DNA of 64,000 bases from Clostridium beijerinckii (GTDB lineage: Bacteria > Bacillota > Clostridia > Clostridiales > Clostridiaceae): NCBI RefSeq assembly GCF_036699995.1, contig NZ_CP144906.1, positions 266,501-330,500 of the forward strand, written 5' to 3'. This document shows, piece by piece, positions 1 through 7,547 of this stretch. A program made the translations under genes and the position numbers. Within the stretch, counting starts at the first letter, position 1; the number at the start of each line of letters is the position of its first letter. A model generated the notes under the pieces. That model searched no databases. It worked only from the letters and a program-made list of their open reading frames with translations, and had not been told where the DNA came from.

Positions 1-275
1 AACAAGCAGATGGAGCAGGTGCTGTATTATCATTTAAATTTAAAACATTTGAAAGAACAAAAATATTTTTAAATAATGTAAAGAATGTAGCGGTGGCTGT
101 TAGCTTGGGTAGTGTTGAAACGATAGTATCATATCCAGCTAAGATGAGTCATGCCTCAATTCCAAAAGAAGAAAGAGAAGAGCTTGGAATAACAGATACA
201 TTGATAAGAGTATCCGTAGGATTAGAAGATATAGATGATTTAATAGAGTCATTTAGAGAAGCAATGGAGAAATAA
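1..275 (+). CDS. Cys/Met-metabolism PLP-dependent enzyme, C-terminal end (partial)
   Basis: The window opens inside this gene; the reading frame is open from base 3 to the TAA at 273-275, giving about 90 C-terminal residues. The sequence contains SLGSVETIVSYPAKMSHASI, then IPKEEREELGITDTLIRVSV and GLEDIDDLIESF. This is the conserved end of the cystathionine gamma-lyase / methionine gamma-lyase / O-acetylhomoserine sulfhydrylase family, which uses pyridoxal phosphate in the cytosol to handle sulfur amino acids. The PLP lysine lies upstream of the window, so the exact reaction cannot be told. A GTG at 93 is an internal codon and not the start, because the frame and family match continue upstream of it. 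A terminator-like hairpin follows. Confidence 0.85.
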   Translation, partial: QADGAGAVLSFKFKTFERTKIFLNNVKNVAVAVSLGSVETIVSYPAKMSHASIPKEEREELGITDTLIRVSVGLEDIDDLIESFREAMEK

Positions 276-307
276 AAATTACAGAGATAAATTATATATA
301 AAAGTTG

Positions 308-345
308 ATGAAAAAGGGTGATTTATATAATCATCCTTTTTTCAT
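308..345. terminator. Bidirectional terminator-like hairpin
   Basis: The arms ATGAAAAAGGGTGAT (308-322) and ATCATCCTTTTTTCAT (330-345) pair around a short AT loop. The A-run and T-run sit in the arms, so it could end transcripts from both sides. It lies between the convergent PLP-enzyme gene and marR gene. Confidence 0.6.
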
Positions 346-460
346 GCTTCTGATTAGAGGAATAATTCGATTAAATTTGGTGAAATGAAAGAAATAGAAT
401 TAATCGAAATATTATAATTTAGAAAATATACTTTTATATAAGCAAATGATTAGGTAAGTG

Positions 461-946
461 TTAATTTAATTTTTTTAATATACTTATAAGGTTTATTATA
501 GAATCATCTAATGTAATTACTTCATCATCAGAAAGAGAAGAGATTTTTTCAGCAAAAGAGTTACAAATTGCATTACGGAGAGAATTTAGTAAATCATAAG
601 CTTTTGGTGTTAGCTCAACTCTAAGAACCCTTCTATCATTAGGGTCTGGGTATCTATTAACTAGTTCATAATTAATGAGGTTTTCTATAATTGGAGTCAT
701 ATTAGATTTTGATATGCCTATATTATCTGCTATTTGAGAAATAGGAGATGAATTACTGTGAAAAAGATAGAATATAACTCTGGCATGTGAAGGAGGAATA
801 GAAAAATCAGAGCAACATTGTTTGCTATTTTCATGCAATGATTGAAAAATTTTAGATATATCTTGTACTTTGAATATATTACTTTGAATAATCCATAAAA
901 AGTTAACTAAGGAATCTGCAACTTTAAATAAATTTTCTTTTTCCAT
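461..946 (-). CDS. MarR-family transcriptional regulator
   Basis: This is a 161-residue winged-helix protein of usual MarR size. The DNA-binding part is around residues 60-110: SPISQIADNIGISKSNMTPI (recognition helix) followed by the wing with NRYPDPNDRRVLRVELTPKA, the classic DxRxxxxxLT pattern of MarR proteins. N- and C-terminal helices would form the dimer interface. It starts at the ATG at 946 with a modest AAGGA ribosome site. It is divergent from mtlA, 349 bases away, and convergent with the upstream PLP gene. No neighbour reveals its target or ligand, and no clear palindrome was seen in front of it. Confidence 0.85.
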   Translation of the reverse strand: MEKENLFKVADSLVNFLWIIQSNIFKVQDISKIFQSLHENSKQCCSDFSIPPSHARVIFYLFHSNSSPISQIADNIGISKSNMTPIIENLINYELVNRYPDPNDRRVLRVELTPKAYDLLNSLRNAICNSFAEKISSLSDDEVITLDDSIINLISILKKLN

Positions 947-1159
947 ATTAAAACAAATCCTTCCCGAGGTGGTATATTAGTAAATTATAAACTATTGATA
1001 AATTGAAGACAATAGATAAGGATTATTGTAATATTTAATATGCTTAATAGGTTTAAAACACTTACTAAGTATATTTTTTTGTTTTGTAAAGATAATAAAA
1101 GTATGCTTTCTTTTCGATCATTTTAGGCTATAACCATGTATTTTCAACAGTTTAACATT

Positions 1160-1238
1160 AACTTTAAATTTGTCATTGAAAACGTAACTCAAATTTGAAG
1201 TTGTTTAAATTGAAAAGGTATTCTTCATAGTTTAAGAT
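1160..1238 (+). promoter_or_regulatory. mtlA promoter and conserved upstream activator block
   Basis: A sigma-A-type promoter is readable: -35 TTGAAA (1210-1215), a 17-base spacer and -10 TAAGAT (1233-1238). Directly upstream (1160-1209) is a block beginning AACTTTAAATTTGTCATT that recurs at 2829-2877 in front of mtlR. Position just upstream of -35 fits an activator site for the PRD regulator MtlR; that assignment is inference. Between the marR start (947) and 1159 nothing else was recognised. Confidence 0.6.
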
Positions 1239-1295
1239 AGTAAATGAAAGAACTAATAATAAATTATATAAATAAAAATAGATGGAGGTTTTATT

Positions 1296-2705
1296 ATGGA
1301 AACTAACAAATCGTCTCTTAAAGGAAGCGTGCAAAGATTAGGTAGTTTTTTAAGCGGTATGGTATTACCTAACATTGGTGCATTTATTGCTTGGGGTTTA
1401 ATTACAGCTTTATTCATTCCAACAGGATGGATTCCAAATGAATATTTAGGCAAGTTAGTAGACCCAATGATAAAGTATTTATTACCATTACTTATTGGTT
1501 ATACTGGTGGTAAGATGGTATATGGACACAGAGGTGGCGTTGTTGGTGCAATAGCCACAGCAGGAGTTGTAATTGGTGCTTCTATTCCTATGTTCTTAGG
1601 AGCAATGATTATGGGACCTCTTGGTGGATATGTTATCAAGAAGGTTGACCAATTATTTGAAGGAAAAATTCCAACAGGTTTTGAAATGTTAGTTAATAAC
1701 TTTTCAGCTGGTATTTTTGGTGGACTTGTATCAATCTTAGCGTATACTTGTATTGAACCAGTAGTTACTGCATTTTCAAATGGTTTAGGAAGTTTAGCAA
1801 CAGTAGTTACAAATATGGGACTTTTACCATTAATAGATATATTTATTGAGCCTGCTAAGATATTATTCTTAAACAATGCAATTAATCATGGAATATTAAC
1901 TCCACTTGGAGTACAACAGGCGCAAGAAGTTGGTAAGTCAATATTCTTCTTACTTGAAGCAAATCCAGGTCCAGGGCTTGGTATACTTTTAGCTTATACT
2001 TTATTCGGAAAAGGAAATGCGAAACAATCAGCTCCAGGAGCTATAATAATTCACTTCCTTGGAGGAATACATGAAATATATTTCCCTTACATTTTAATGA
2101 AACCAGTATTAATACTAGCAGCAATAGCTGGTGGAATATGTGCAGATTTAGTTTTTGTATTAACTCATGCAGGTCTTAGAGCAGCAGCATCTCCAGGAAG
2201 TATATTTGCAGTATTAACTATGACAGCAAGTGATTCATATTTAGGAGTTTTAGCAGGTGTTGCAGTAGGAACAATTGTATCATTCCTAGTTGCATCAGTA
2301 ATTCTTAAGGCATCAAAGGACAATGGAGAAGGAGAAAATCTTGAAGAAGCTCAAGCTAAGATGAAAGGTATGAAAGCAGAAAGCAAAGGTGCAAAAGCTT
2401 CAGAAACTGCAGTTAATGTATCAAAAGCTGATGTTAAATTAATAGTTTTTGCTTGTGACGCAGGTATGGGATCTTCTGCAATGGGAGAATCTATTCTTAA
2501 AAAAGCATTAAAAGATGCTGGAATTACTGATGTTGGAGTTAAGCATTCATCAGTTGATAGCATTCCACAAGAAGCAGATGTTGTATTTACTCAAGAAAAC
2601 TTAGTTGAAAGAGCAAGAAAATCAGCTAAAACTGCTAATATAATTACAGTTAAGAACTTCTTAGATCGTTCTAAGTATGATGAGTTTATTAACACATTAA
2701 AATAA
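1296..2705 (+). CDS. mtlA: Mannitol-specific PTS enzyme IICB
   Basis: This membrane protein takes up D-mannitol and phosphorylates it to mannitol-1-phosphate, with phosphate passing from MtlF (IIA) to its IIB domain. The 469 residues hold an N-terminal IIC membrane domain (about 1-340, many hydrophobic segments, [15 protein letters not shown] motif), a charged Ala/Lys linker (about 345-375) and a C-terminal IIB domain from about 378. The IIB phosphocysteine is Cys387 in [15 protein letters not shown]. There is no fused IIA, which is supplied by separate mtlF, as in the C. acetobutylicum mtlARFD operon. The ATG at 1296 has GGAGG nine bases upstream. A strong terminator follows, so mtlRFD need a second promoter, which is found at 2878-2906. 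Confidence 0.95.
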   Translation: METNKSSLKGSVQRLGSFLSGMVLPNIGAFIAWGLITALFIPTGWIPNEYLGKLVDPMIKYLLPLLIGYTGGKMVYGHRGGVVGAIATAGVVIGASIPMFLGAMIMGPLGGYVIKKVDQLFEGKIPTGFEMLVNNFSAGIFGGLVSILAYTCIEPVVTAFSNGLGSLATVVTNMGLLPLIDIFIEPAKILFLNNAINHGILTPLGVQQAQEVGKSIFFLLEANPGPGLGILLAYTLFGKGNAKQSAPGAIIIHFLGGIHEIYFPYILMKPVLILAAIAGGICADLVFVLTHAGLRAAASPGSIFAVLTMTASDSYLGVLAGVAVGTIVSFLVASVILKASKDNGEGENLEEAQAKMKGMKAESKGAKASETAVNVSKADVKLIVFACDAGMGSSAMGESILKKALKDAGITDVGVKHSSVDSIPQEADVVFTQENLVERARKSAKTANIITVKNFLDRSKYDEFINTLK

Positions 2706-2749
2706 TAAGATACTATTAACTAGAGTAGATTTTAGTAGTATAACTTACA

Positions 2750-2788
2750 GGCATTGGTAAACTGACTGATTTACCAATGCCATTTTTT
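2750..2788 (+). terminator. Rho-independent terminator after mtlA
   Basis: A perfect 12-bp stem, GGCATTGGTAAA (2750-2761) with TTTACCAATGCC (2770-2781), has an 8-base loop and is followed by a T-run at 2783-2788. Confidence 0.9.
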
Positions 2789-2825
2789 GATTTGATAAAT
2801 AGTAGAGATGAGGGTGGATGATAGT

Positions 2826-3165
2826 CAAACTTTAAATTTGTCATTAGAAATGTATCACAGTTTTGAACTTGTTTGAATTGAAAGGATGTTTCATATAGAG
2901 TAATATATATATTGAAAGAAGCAATAATTTATAGTAATTAAATAGGAGGTTTTATTATATAAAACTTTATTTAGACAAAGTGACTTCCAGCTTGAACTTT
3001 GGATAAACTGGTAGATCTGATGATAACGTTTATGATACAACGGGTTATTAACTTTAAATTAGCAGTTTTATTTAAGATGTGTGTATTGGATCTTCTTTAA
3101 TAGGAAAATCTATTTTTAAAAGAATTTAAGAAATTCAAAATCTAATGACATCTGAAGATTCTACT
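2826..3165 (+). pseudogene. Decayed, internally deleted copy of mtlA with its promoter
   Basis: Bases 2826-2960 align by eye with the mtlA upstream region 1158-1300: the same AACTTTAAATTTGTCATT block, the same TTGAAA-17-TAATAT promoter, and an identical AGGAGGTTTTATTAT ribosome site, but the start codon has become ATA (2957-2959). Bases about 3048-3140 align with the mtlA IIB region 2426-2530: GGATCTTCT, then AATAGGAAAATCTATTTTTAAAAG matching the [12 protein letters not shown] codons, with stops and the phosphocysteine codon lost. The roughly 1.1 kb between these two parts of mtlA is missing. It cannot make a protein, but its promoter may now serve mtlR. Confidence 0.75.
2878..2906 (+). promoter_or_regulatory. 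Probable mtlR-mtlF-mtlD promoter (copy of mtlA promoter)
   Basis: The -35 TTGAAA (2878-2883), a 17-base spacer and the -10 TAATAT (2901-2906) match the mtlA promoter in sequence and spacing. Because a terminator separates mtlA from mtlR, this is the best candidate for transcription of mtlRFD. The leader would be about 330 bases and run through the mtlA relic. Confidence 0.6.
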
Positions 3166-3243
3166 TCAAGTTAAAATTAATTGTTATAGATATGATCAGT
3201 CTATCAATATATACAAAATAATAGATAAATCAGGTGAGATATT

Positions 3244-5295
3244 ATGAATAATTTAACGCCTAGACAACAATTCATATTAAGTACAGTATTAAATGAAGGA
3301 ACTTTTAATATAAAACGGCTTCATAAAGATCTTGACATAAGTGAGAGAACTATTTTAAGAGAACTTTCTTCTATTAATAAAAGATTAAAGAAGAATAGTA
3401 TAACTATATTTAATGACGAAAATATGAATTTAAGTATTTCAGGTAATAAAGAAAATATAGAGGAGATAAAGAAATCATTAGATATGGTTCCGATTCCTTG
3501 GCTATTAAGTAAAGAACAGAGACAAATAGTTATTATATGTGAACTATTAGTTAGTAATGAGCCACTAAAAGCTTCGTACTTTTGTCATAAGTTCAATGTT
3601 GTAATGGGAAGTATAAGCCTTGATATAGACAACATTGAAGAAAGGCTAATATCTAAGAATTTATGTGTGATTAGAAAGCGTAGCTATGGGATAAGTATTC
3701 AAGGATCAGAGTGGAATAAGAGAAATGCATTAGTGGAGCTATTCTTTGATTTTAAACCTTTTGAAGATTTAATAGCATTTCTTTATGATGAAAAGGTTGA
3801 TCCGATAGTTAAAACTTTGTTTAACATTGTTTTTGGGAATGAAGCTATCCAATTGGTAAAGGATATATTAAAAGATATAGATTTTGATTATCTTAAAGGA
3901 AATGATGTCAAATATTTTAGTTTGTTTATCCAAGTATTGCTATCTATAAAGAAGACAAAAAATGGAGAAATTATATATTTACCTCAAGAGATTAAAAATA
4001 GTATATTATCTTTAGAGGAATATAAAAAAATACAATATTTAGGCAGTGTTCTGCAAAAGAATAATATAGATATATGTGAAGATGAACTTGTTTACTTATG
4101 TTTATATTTAAGTGATTACAAGTACTTTTTTAACAATAAGCATCTTATAGAATCAGACATTAATTATGAGAATATTGCTAAAGAGGTTACAGAGGAAATA
4201 TCAACAAAGATATATGTAGATATTACTAAAGATGAGCAGCTAATAAGGGATTTGACTCAGCATTTTAAACAAACATTTTATATGCTGAATTTAGGATTGA
4301 AAGTTATAAATCCTTTGATTAATGAAATAAAGGAACATTATTCAGAGTTATATAAAATTATAAAAAATACTTGCAGATTAATATTCTCTAGGTATAATTT
4401 TAAGATTCCTCCAGAAGAGGTTGGATATATAACAATGCATATTGCTGTTGCAGTACAAAAGCAACAGGCGATGTCAAAGAATATAAAAGCACTTGTTTTA
4501 TGTCCAAGTGGCATAGGAACGGCAAGAATACTTTGTAGTAAAGTAAAGTCTATATTTAATGAAATCAATGTTATTGATGTAGTCTCTTTACATGACATTA
4601 ATAGTATAATTGATAAAAATAAATATGATTTGATCCTATCCACTGTTCCTGTAAACTTGAAAACAAAACATAACCTGATTGTTGTTTCTCACTTTATGAC
4701 TGAAGTAGATATAGAGAATATAAGTAATTTTATTTCTAACTTTAAAGCTAGTAATAATGAAAGAGAACTAGAATTATTTGCTCAAACAAAAGACAATACA
4801 GTAACAAATCACGAATATGAATTAGCCAATACGATGGTTAAGAATTTTCAGCTAAAAAAATCAGATAGTGATTCATTTATTGATTTAATAAATTATATAG
4901 TAGATGATATTCACAAGATTGATATTGGAACAGATAAAGAAGTAATAAGGGATCTTATATTTAAGAGAGAGGAAAATGGAAATGTTGTAATTCCGGGAAC
5001 TCATGTAGCCCTTATACACACAAGAAGTGATACAATAACTTCTCCATTTGTAGGAGTGTATAGAATAAACAACCCTTTATCTATGAAGAGTATAGGATTT
5101 TCCACAGAAGATGTAGATACCTTTATAGTAATGTTTGCAAGAAGTACTGAAAGTAATTATATACTTAAGATTCTTGGAAAAATAAGCGTTTCATTAATAG
5201 AAAAGAAAGAATTTGTTGAAATGCTAAGACTAAGTAACACTATAGATATTAGAGATTATTTAATTAATATTATAAATAACGAGGAGGAAGACTAA
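3244..5295 (+). CDS. mtlR: Mannitol operon transcriptional activator, PRD type (MtlR)
   Basis: This 683-residue regulator has the layout of MtlR/LicR activators: an N-terminal HTH (about 3-60, LTPRQQFILSTVLNEGTFNI and DISERTILRELSSI), a second Mga-like HTH (about 85-165), two PTS regulation domains (about 190-405), a IIB-like domain with cysteine in LVLCPSGIGTARILC (about 415-500), and a C-terminal IIA-like domain with histidine in GTHVALIHTRS (about 535-680). In this family phosphorylation by PTS proteins at PRD histidines and the IIB/IIA-like domains tunes activity. It likely activates the conserved blocks before mtlA and mtlR. The stop TAA shares a base with the ATG of mtlF, so translation is coupled. 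The ATG at 3244 follows a weak GGTGA site. Confidence 0.93.
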   Translation: MNNLTPRQQFILSTVLNEGTFNIKRLHKDLDISERTILRELSSINKRLKKNSITIFNDENMNLSISGNKENIEEIKKSLDMVPIPWLLSKEQRQIVIICELLVSNEPLKASYFCHKFNVVMGSISLDIDNIEERLISKNLCVIRKRSYGISIQGSEWNKRNALVELFFDFKPFEDLIAFLYDEKVDPIVKTLFNIVFGNEAIQLVKDILKDIDFDYLKGNDVKYFSLFIQVLLSIKKTKNGEIIYLPQEIKNSILSLEEYKKIQYLGSVLQKNNIDICEDELVYLCLYLSDYKYFFNNKHLIESDINYENIAKEVTEEISTKIYVDITKDEQLIRDLTQHFKQTFYMLNLGLKVINPLINEIKEHYSELYKIIKNTCRLIFSRYNFKIPPEEVGYITMHIAVAVQKQQAMSKNIKALVLCPSGIGTARILCSKVKSIFNEINVIDVVSLHDINSIIDKNKYDLILSTVPVNLKTKHNLIVVSHFMTEVDIENISNFISNFKASNNERELELFAQTKDNTVTNHEYELANTMVKNFQLKKSDSDSFIDLINYIVDDIHKIDIGTDKEVIRDLIFKREENGNVVIPGTHVALIHTRSDTITSPFVGVYRINNPLSMKSIGFSTEDVDTFIVMFARSTESNYILKILGKISVSLIEKKEFVEMLRLSNTIDIRDYLINIINNEEED

Positions 5296-5735
5296 TGGAA
5301 AAAGGAATTTTAGTAAAAGAAGGAATAGTATTAAATGTTGCGTCAGAATCTAAGGACAAGGCGATAGAAAGAGTTGGTAAACTTTTAATTAATGGAGGAT
5401 ACGTTAAAGACAATTATATAGAGGGAATGAAAGCTAGAGAAGAAGAAGTTACAACTTACATGGGAAATGGGGTTGCTATTCCTCATGGTATGAATGAATA
5501 CAAGAAAGAAATACTTGAAACAGGAATAGTTATAGCTCAATATCCTAATGGTGTAGACTTTGGTGAAGGCAATACTGCTTATATAGTAATAGGAATAGCA
5601 GGAAAAGGCGATGAACATATGGAGATATTATCAAAGATAGCTTTAACTATTCAATATGAAGAAAATGTTGAAAGACTTAGAAAAGCAAAGACACCAGAAG
5701 AAATAATGGAGATTATAGAAGAAGGAGAAATGTAA
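5295..5735 (+). CDS. mtlF: Mannitol-specific PTS enzyme IIA
   Basis: This is a 146-residue cytosolic IIA protein of the mannitol/fructose family. It accepts phosphate from HPr at His64 in GNGVAIPHGMNEYK and passes it to the IIB cysteine of MtlA. The length matches stand-alone IIA-Mtl proteins. The start codon overlaps the mtlR stop (TAATG) and has a strong GAGGAGG site inside the end of mtlR. The mtlD gene begins one base after its stop codon, so mtlR-mtlF-mtlD is a tightly coupled operon. Confidence 0.95.
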   Translation: MEKGILVKEGIVLNVASESKDKAIERVGKLLINGGYVKDNYIEGMKAREEEVTTYMGNGVAIPHGMNEYKKEILETGIVIAQYPNGVDFGEGNTAYIVIGIAGKGDEHMEILSKIALTIQYEENVERLRKAKTPEEIMEIIEEGEM

Positions 5736-5736
5736 T

Positions 5737-6882
5737 ATGAAAGCAATTCAATTCGGTGCAGGAAACATAGGAAGAGGATTCATAGGTGCATTACTTTCAA
5801 AAGCAGGATATCATGTAGTATTTGCTGATGTAAATAAAGAAGTAATTGATAAAATCAATGAAGATAAAAAATATACAATACATGTAATGGATGTAAATTG
5901 CGAAGAAATAGTAGTTGAAAACATAAGCGGAGTTATTTCTATAAACGATGAAATTTTAGATGAAATAAAAGAAGCTGAAATTATAACAACAGCAGTAGGT
6001 CTTGTTGTATTACCAAGAATAGCTCCAACAATAGCTAAAGGAATACAACTTAGAAAAGAAGCAGGAATCAAAACAACATTAAATATAATTGCATGTGAAA
6101 ATGCAATAAAAGCAAGTTCTCAATTAAAAGCAGAAGTTGAAAAATGTCTAAGCGAAGAAGAAAAAGCTTATTTAGAAGAATTTGTTGGATTCCCAGATTG
6201 CTCTGTAGATAGAATTGTTCCACCAGTTAAGAGTGAAAATATTCTAGATGTAGTAGTTGAAAAATTCTATGAATGGAATGTTGAAGAAAAAGCATTCAAA
6301 GGAACTATTCCAGCAATTGAAGGAATGAATTTAGCAGATAATTTAATGGCTTATATAGAAAGAAAGCTATTTACATTAAATACTGGTCATGCAATTACAG
6401 CATATATAGGAAATTTAAAAGGTTATGGAACAATAGATGAAAGTATAGCTGATGAAAAAATATATAATATTGTTAAGAAAGCAATGACAGAAAGTGGAAT
6501 GGGCTTAGTAGAAAAGCATAAGTTTGATAAAGAAGCTCACTTCAAATATATAGATAAGATTATTGGAAGATTTAAAAACCCTTATTTAAAAGATGATGTA
6601 TCAAGAGTTGGAAGAGAACCACTTAGAAAGCTAAGTGATAGCGACAGATTAATAAAGCCACTAATGACTGCTAGAGGATTTGACTTAAGCGTTGACAATT
6701 TATTACTAGGAGTAGGTGCAGCATTACACTACAATAATCAAGAAGATACACAAAGTGTAAAACTACAAGAATTAATAAAGGAAAAGGGCGTAAAAGGAGC
6801 TATAGCAGAAGTTGCTAATATAGATGATAATGACTTACTAGAAAAGATAGAAAAGGCATATAATGATGTTTTAGCAATATAG
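5737..6882 (+). CDS. mtlD: Mannitol-1-phosphate 5-dehydrogenase
   Basis: This enzyme oxidises mannitol-1-phosphate with NAD+ to fructose-6-phosphate, delivering mannitol carbon to glycolysis. The 381 residues start with a Rossmann dinucleotide motif, QFGAGNIGRGFIGALLSKAG. The catalytic Lys/Asn/His set of long-chain mannitol dehydrogenases is visible in ERKLFTLNTGHAITAYIG. It is the last gene of mtlR-mtlF-mtlD, with a GAAGGAG site in the end of mtlF, and is followed by a long palindromic hairpin. Confidence 0.96.
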   Translation: MKAIQFGAGNIGRGFIGALLSKAGYHVVFADVNKEVIDKINEDKKYTIHVMDVNCEEIVVENISGVISINDEILDEIKEAEIITTAVGLVVLPRIAPTIAKGIQLRKEAGIKTTLNIIACENAIKASSQLKAEVEKCLSEEEKAYLEEFVGFPDCSVDRIVPPVKSENILDVVVEKFYEWNVEEKAFKGTIPAIEGMNLADNLMAYIERKLFTLNTGHAITAYIGNLKGYGTIDESIADEKIYNIVKKAMTESGMGLVEKHKFDKEAHFKYIDKIIGRFKNPYLKDDVSRVGREPLRKLSDSDRLIKPLMTARGFDLSVDNLLLGVGAALHYNNQEDTQSVKLQELIKEKGVKGAIAEVANIDDNDLLEKIEKAYNDVLAI

Positions 6883-6889
6883 AAAGCTC

Positions 6890-6919
6890 ATTTAAGGTGG
6901 ATAATTATCCACCTTAAAT
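6890..6919. terminator. Hairpin after mtlD
   Basis: Bases 6890-6919 are a perfect 30-base palindrome built on TTTAAGGTGGATAA and its complement. The following tract (ATTTTATT) is only moderately T-rich, so termination is likely but not certain. Confidence 0.7.
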
Positions 6920-7118
6920 ATTTTATTAATAATTTTTAGTGATTTAACATATTAATAATTAATTATCTGAAGATGATTTTGTAACCAAAAAGTAATAATA
7001 AAATATATATATAAATATAGACAATTGAAAATAATATGATAAAATAGTCAAAGAGGCATAAATAAAGAAAATAGAGGTGATGAATGGAGAAGAAAGAAAA
7101 TCTTAAAATCAATAAAAA

Positions 7119-7425
7119 GCGCCAGGACTAAGTGAGATTTAGTTGAAAGTGAATTTTTAAAGGGTTGGTTTTTATAAAAGGAATTTAGTTAATAGTAAGC
7201 TTTGATATAAGTTACGCGAATAGCTAATGAAATCTTTTTAAAGGAAACTCGACTCACATTCGTTCGCTGAGTAAATTCAACTATCCAAATTGAAGATTTG
7301 GAGTTTCATTTACGTCGACGAGGTTGGGGAGTATCGAAACTTCGGCGGGTGCCCCACGGTATCGCACTACCGTAAACGACTGGTAAAACTGTGAAGTGAT
7401 TCACAGGACAAATTCAGTCTGGTGT
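7119..7425 (+). promoter_or_regulatory. glmS ribozyme / glucosamine-6-phosphate riboswitch
   Basis: The core matches the glmS ribozyme, which cuts its own mRNA when bound to glucosamine-6-phosphate and so lowers GlmS. The 5' core is GCGCCAGGACTAAG (from 7119), with cleavage predicted between A7118 and G7119. The 3' core is CGACGAGGTTGGGGAGTATC (7316-7335), then ACTTCGGCGGGTGCCCCACG, a hairpin ACGGTATCGCACTACCGT, GACTGGTAAAACTGTGAAG with its CTGTGAA/TTCACAG hairpin, and CAGTCTGG near 7415-7422. P1 pairs 7126-7137 with 7304-7316. The P1 loop is unusually large (see the insert). The rest of 6920-7547 holds no gene; the ribozyme ends about 120 bases before the glmS start. Confidence 0.93.
7138..7303 (+). 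repeat. Structured insert in the P1 loop of the glmS ribozyme
   Basis: Between the two P1 strands lie about 165 bases where other glmS ribozymes have a short loop. The 3' part holds nested inverted repeats: GAAACTC (7244-7250) with GAGTTTC (7301-7307), ACTCA (7252-7256) with TGAGT (7268-7272), and CCAAAT (7285-7290) with ATTTGG (7296-7301). The pattern looks like a small mobile or repeated hairpin element landed in a tolerant loop; this is inference, and the window has no second copy. Confidence 0.5.
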
Positions 7426-7547
7426 TAAAACCTTTGTTTTAATTTTAATTTCTAGGATTACTATGCCCTTTTATAATTGTGCTAGGAATAAAGTTAAAAG
7501 AAGAATTAAAATTAAATATTATATGAAAAAAGAGAGGAAGAATAAAT

